Source of the DNA: DASQFI01 sp050264575
GTDB lineage: Bacteria; Acidobacteriota; Vicinamibacteria; Vicinamibacterales; SCN-69-37
Assembly: GCA_050264575.1 (NCBI GenBank)
Contig: JBLNGH010000677.1
Span: forward strand, 1 to 9,038
Direction: 5' to 3'
DNA: 9,038 nt
Shown here: in pieces, positions 6,407 through 9,038 of the stretch
Position numbering within the stretch: position 1 is the first letter of the stretch
Layout of the letters: each line of letters starts with the position of its first letter
Program-made: the position numbers and the translations under genes
The notes under the pieces: model-generated
What the model was told of the DNA's origin: nothing
The model's input: only the letters and a program-made list of their open reading frames with translations
The model's database searches: none

Positions 6407-6536
6407 TGTAGTCCGTCGTCCGACAAGCTCCTTCCGTCATTCTCCGGTTCCCGCGGTGCCCCCGTCCGATAATGCACGCGACGCTCGCCCGTTACGATTG
6501 CTCTGTCAGCGTTTCACTGCACTCACGACGGAGAAC

Positions 6537-6540
6537 GGAG
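6537..6540 (+). promoter_or_regulatory. Shine-Dalgarno fixing the cupredoxin start
   Basis: GGAG 8 bases before the ATG at 6549. It supports the start that opens a proper lipoprotein signal; a GTG 93 bases further upstream would bury the signal peptide inside the protein. The gap before it (6407-6536) holds no gene I can support. A GATAAT at 6468-6473 is the only promoter-like box and lacks a -35 partner. Confidence 0.65.
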
Positions 6541-6548
6541 CTCGGCAT

Positions 6549-6950
6549 ATGCGACCCATGACGTGGCTTGTGGCAGCCGCCCTGGTCTCACTGGCGGCGT
6601 GTGGCGGCATCACGTACGGCGACGGCGGCGGCGGCGGCACCGGCGGTGGACCCGCCGGTCAGATCATCGTGGGCAACGATTTCTTCCGCAGCGCCCACAA
6701 CGGGACTCAGGACGCCGCGGTCGACACGGTCACGGTCGGCGCGAGAGTCACCTGGACGTGGGCGAGCGGAGCGGCGTCGCACAGCGTCCAGTCCCTCGGG
6801 GCGCCGAATTTCGCCAGCAGCGCCATTCAGGCCGGTGGTGGGAAGAGCTACGCCGTTACCCTCAACGACGCGGGCACGTATCAGTACGACTGCGCCGTGC
6901 ATGGAGCGGCCATGCGCGGCACGCTCGTCGTCCTGGCCGGCACCCCATGA
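6549..6950 (+). CDS. Cupredoxin (plastocyanin/amicyanin-like) lipoprotein
   Basis: 133 residues. The SpII signal ends in L15-A16-A17-C18 (WLVAAALVSLAAC), so the protein is lipid-anchored in the envelope. A flexible glycine-rich tether (residues 25-37, coded partly by five GGC triplets) leads to a blue-copper domain of about 95 residues. The type I copper ligands are visible: H78 (in ASHSV) and C115, H118, M122 in YDCAVHGAAMRGTLVV, the C-x2-H-x3-M arrangement of plastocyanin/amicyanin-like proteins. Role: single-electron carrier at the membrane surface or periplasm; donor and acceptor are unknown. The stop overlaps the next start (ATGA at 6947-6950), so it is translationally coupled to the PPC/propeller gene, suggesting linked function or equal dosage. 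The ATG at 6558 (MTWLVAA) is an alternative start with nearly the same signal. Confidence 0.92.
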   Translation: MRPMTWLVAAALVSLAACGGITYGDGGGGGTGGGPAGQIIVGNDFFRSAHNGTQDAAVDTVTVGARVTWTWASGAASHSVQSLGAPNFASSAIQAGGGKSYAVTLNDAGTYQYDCAVHGAAMRGTLVVLAGTP

Positions 6951-8860
6951 AAACCACCGTCCTGTTCGTGCTGGCGTGGTTGGTGGCCGCGCCTGTCCTG
7001 GCGCAACGCCCTGCGGCGGGATCGTGGGGCGAGCAGGTGCGGCGGCTGCGCAGCGGGCACGTGCCGGCGCCAAAGGCGTCAGTGCGGCGAGCGCCGCCGC
7101 GCGGCCCAGCATCGGTTACGGCGTCCGCAACGACGATTCTGAGCGAGCATGAGCCCAACAACACGGCCGCGACCGCAGACAGCGCGAGCCTGGGCGATCA
7201 AGCCAGCGGGACGGTCGACCCGGCGGGGGACGTCGATTTCTGGTTTCTCGACCTGACCGCTGGTCAGTTCCTCAGTGTCGATGTGCTGGCGACCGAGGCC
7301 GGCTCAGCCCTCGATCCGGAGATCTTCCTCATCGCTCCCGACGGCGTTACCGCGCTCAGGTTCAACGACGACTTCGATGGATTCGACAGTCGCATCTCTT
7401 TCCGGATCGTAACGAGCGGACGCTACTTCGTCGCGATCAGAGCATTCGGGAACGGAGGCAGTGCCTCGGCCCGGTACGCGATCGACTTCGGGACCGTCGT
7501 GTGTGGCGTCGTGGGCAACGAGCGCGAGCCTGACGACGCGTCCGGAACGGCGACTCCGATTGCGATCGGTGAGACAGGCTCGGGCGAGATCTGCGCGCGC
7601 GATGACACCCCGGTTGGAGATGTCGATTACTGGGCGTTCACGGCACAGGCGGGCACGACCATCGAGCTCGACGTCGACGCGGAAGAGCTCGGCATCTTCA
7701 GCGACCCGTTCCTCGCGCTGTTCGCGAGCGACGGCATCACCCGGCTCGCGTTCAACGACGACGAAGATGGGCGCGACAGCCGGCTCCAGTTTTCGATCAC
7801 CACGACGGGCACGTACTTCGCTGCCGTCTCGACCATCGCGGACCCGGGCGGGAACCCGTTCCCCTATCGGCTGCACGTGCGCTTGGCGCCTCAGGGACCC
7901 GGGGATCCGATCACGGTGCGCGCCGAGGGTCTCGGCTTTGCGCTGGGGCTCGCCGTCGGGAGCAATGGAGATCTCTTCGTGGGCGACGTCACGGGAAGCC
8001 GGGTTGTGCGCGTCTCCAGGGACGGCAGCGTATCGGACTTCGCGACCGGCATTGCCGTGCCCGAGGGCCTGGCCTTCGATGCGTTCGGCAACCTGCTGGT
8101 CGCGTCGATCGACGGCAACGTCTACCGCATCACGCCTGCAGGGCAGGTCGCGCCGTTTATCACCGACGCCGGCGCGCCCTTCTGGCCCGCGGTCGGTCCG
8201 GACGGCCGGATCTGGCTCAGTGACGTGTCCGACCAGTCGCTGCGGCGTTACAGCGCGGCAGGGCAGTTCGAAGCCCGGTTCGACCTCAGTTCGATCGGTG
8301 GTTTCGGCCCCGGGCCACTCGCGATCGGCCCGTCGGGAGAGCCGTACGTCTCCAATGGCGCGGAAATCTGGAAGCTCGTGAACGGACAACCGCGACGCGT
8401 CCTTACCGACGGGCCCGTGATCTGGGCGTTTGCGTTCGACGTGGCGGGCAACATCTACGCGCCGATCCCCGCGAGCGGCCGCATCAAATTGTTCGACCCG
8501 GCGGGAACGCTGATCGCCGATCCCTACGCCGTGGGACCGGACGCGCCGCAAGCGGTCGCCTTCGGGCGCGATGAGCGCGGCGCCACCCTGGCTCGGCTCT
8601 TTGCCGCTGAGCCACAGCTCGGCCGCCTGATCGAGGTGAACCCTGCCGGCGTCGCCCAACCCGGGCTGCCGGTGGGCTTCGTGCCGTTCCCGTTCACACT
8701 CGAGGTGGCGGTCGCGGGCCTGCTCGGCGCCGCCGGACTGAGCGCCGCTGATCTCCAAACGCTCGATGCGTTGGGAAATCGCAACGGGCGCTATGACGTC
8801 GGCGATCTCGCGGCCTTCATCAAGACGATCGCCGACCTGCCCACGGGGAGGAATCGATGA
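6947..8860 (+). CDS. Exported protein with two PPC domains, six-bladed NHL/SMP-30-like propeller and dockerin-like C-terminus
   Basis: 637 residues from the ATG at 6947, which overlaps the cupredoxin stop. A Sec signal peptide (MKTTVLFVLAWLVAAPVLA) is cleaved before Q20. After a basic, Pro/Ala-rich linker (about 30-65) come two PPC (bacterial pre-peptidase C-terminal) beta-sandwich domains, about 67-181 (HEPNNTAATADSA, GDVDFWFLDL) and 193-312 (REPDDASGTATPI, GDVDYWAFTA). Each has a matching FNDD-DG--DSR block (139-149 and 269-279). C186 and C216 could form a disulfide. Residues about 330-568 form six propeller blades, each with a G-N/D-G-like turn: 334-360, 372-399, 414-439, 457-480, 494-520 and 536-568. 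The C-terminus (599-625) carries LSAADLQTLDALGNRNGRYD followed by VGDLAAF, a single dockerin-like calcium-loop/helix motif. No peptidase or hydrolase catalytic residues are apparent, so binding or scaffolding on the outside of the cell is more likely. The propeller could alternatively be a lactonase-like enzyme. The stop overlaps the next lipoprotein start (ATGA). Confidence 0.9.
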   Translation: MKTTVLFVLAWLVAAPVLAQRPAAGSWGEQVRRLRSGHVPAPKASVRRAPPRGPASVTASATTILSEHEPNNTAATADSASLGDQASGTVDPAGDVDFWFLDLTAGQFLSVDVLATEAGSALDPEIFLIAPDGVTALRFNDDFDGFDSRISFRIVTSGRYFVAIRAFGNGGSASARYAIDFGTVVCGVVGNEREPDDASGTATPIAIGETGSGEICARDDTPVGDVDYWAFTAQAGTTIELDVDAEELGIFSDPFLALFASDGITRLAFNDDEDGRDSRLQFSITTTGTYFAAVSTIADPGGNPFPYRLHVRLAPQGPGDPITVRAEGLGFALGLAVGSNGDLFVGDVTGSRVVRVSRDGSVSDFATGIAVPEGLAFDAFGNLLVASIDGNVYRITPAGQVAPFITDAGAPFWPAVGPDGRIWLSDVSDQSLRRYSAAGQFEARFDLSSIGGFGPGPLAIGPSGEPYVSNGAEIWKLVNGQPRRVLTDGPVIWAFAFDVAGNIYAPIPASGRIKLFDPAGTLIADPYAVGPDAPQAVAFGRDERGATLARLFAAEPQLGRLIEVNPAGVAQPGLPVGFVPFPFTLEVAVAGLLGAAGLSAADLQTLDALGNRNGRYDVGDLAAFIKTIADLPTGRNR

Positions 8861-9038
8861 GACAGGTTTTCCGGCTTCTCGCGGTGGTCGCCGGCTTGAT
8901 CGGCGCCGCCTGCACCGGGGACTCCACAAGTGGCCCCGTCGATAGCACCCTGATCTTGGAGTTGAGTACGCCGCACACCGACGACGGCGCGGTGTTGTTC
9001 GAGTTGCGTGGCCCGACGATCGATACCGTCGTCGCGGT
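8857..9038 (+). CDS. Lipoprotein, N-terminal part (cut by window edge)
   Basis: Sixty codons are visible before the right edge. The ATG at 8857 overlaps the preceding stop (ATGA), and GGAGG (8847-8851) lies 5 bases upstream. The signal MRQVFRLLAVVAGLIGAAC has a cysteine at 19 preceded by G-A-A, a slightly loose lipobox. A short linker (TGDSTSGPVDS) is followed by LILELSTPHTDDGAVLFELR and GPTIDTVVA, the opening beta strands of a small extracellular beta-sandwich. I have seen similar (T/S)P(N/H)xDDGA starts in uncharacterised envelope proteins of related bacteria. It is the third gene of the coupled operon, directly after a dockerin-like protein, so a cohesin-like partner role is possible but is only inference. 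Function otherwise unknown. Confidence 0.82.
   Translation, partial: MRQVFRLLAVVAGLIGAACTGDSTSGPVDSTLILELSTPHTDDGAVLFELRGPTIDTVVA

Noticed and set aside
6468..6473. GATAAT as a -10 box for the cupredoxin operon
   Set aside because: No -35 element at a usable spacing; a single hexamer is too weak to annotate.
6456..6548. GTG start extending the cupredoxin by 31 codons
   Set aside because: It would put a charged stretch before the lipoprotein signal; the ATG at 6549 has a good ribosome binding site and a normal signal peptide.
6624..6638. (GGC)5 microsatellite in the cupredoxin gene
   Set aside because: It simply codes the glycine tether common after lipoprotein cysteines and is short; no sign of instability.
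6563..6946. Upstream extension of the PPC/propeller frame by about 128 codons
   Set aside because: It overlaps the cupredoxin in another frame with R-rich shadow composition; the ATG at 6947 begins a clean signal peptide and makes the ATGA overlap.
7304..8929. Open frame of 541 codons on the minus strand opposite the PPC/propeller gene
   Set aside because: The plus strand carries clear domains, a signal peptide and coupled starts; the antisense frame has shadow-type composition and no motif.
1..9038. CRISPR array, transposase, phage genes, tRNA or defence system
   Set aside because: Read for on both strands; no repeat-spacer pattern, terminal inverted repeats, cloverleaf or recognisable defence protein was found.

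Overview
The window is a GC-rich (roughly two-thirds G+C), densely coded bacterial segment. Third codon positions are strongly biased to G/C, which produces long antisense shadow frames. Several traits suggest a diderm such as Gemmatimonadota or a related soil phylum: many Sec/SpII-type lipoproteins ending in an LAAC-like lipobox, tandem PPC domains, and a C-terminal GNRNGRYDVGDL dockerin-like motif. The phylum is inferred from sequence style, not proven. There is no gene-free stretch over 300 bases, and I saw no tRNA, rRNA, CRISPR or insertion sequence.

Layout. (1) Minus strand, 1-2793: a two-gene molybdenum hydroxylase operon of the isoquinoline 1-oxidoreductase type, small 2Fe-2S subunit then large Mo-binding subunit with a twin-arginine signal. 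The start of a secreted protein follows 117 bases downstream and runs off the left edge. (2) A 48-base divergent gap, then on the plus strand an APC-superfamily amino acid permease (2842-4143). (3) A lipoprotein of a conserved but functionally unknown beta-rich type (4274-5044), closed by a strong intrinsic terminator (5058-5099). (4) A soluble PAS sensor histidine kinase of the HisKA_3/NarL-partner type (5117-6247), overlapping by ATGA what should be its response regulator. That regulator is a broken remnant: a one-base frameshift in a T run, plus a deletion that joins the first part of the receiver domain directly to the last helix of the DNA-binding domain. (5) A translationally coupled envelope operon: a cupredoxin lipoprotein (6549-6950), a large exported protein with two PPC domains, a six-bladed NHL-like propeller and a terminal dockerin-like motif (6947-8860), and a lipoprotein cut by the right edge (8857-9038).

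How they fit together. The Mo hydroxylase is a periplasmic oxidoreductase of unknown substrate that would pass electrons to an unseen acceptor. The permease is a separate, divergently transcribed unit. The kinase appears to have lost its cognate regulator, so it is either an orphan signalling through another regulator or is decaying. The three-gene coupled operon is the most interesting intact system. It combines a type I copper electron-transfer lipoprotein, a secreted adhesive/propeller protein and a lipoprotein that may be its surface partner, and I do not recognise it as a described complex.
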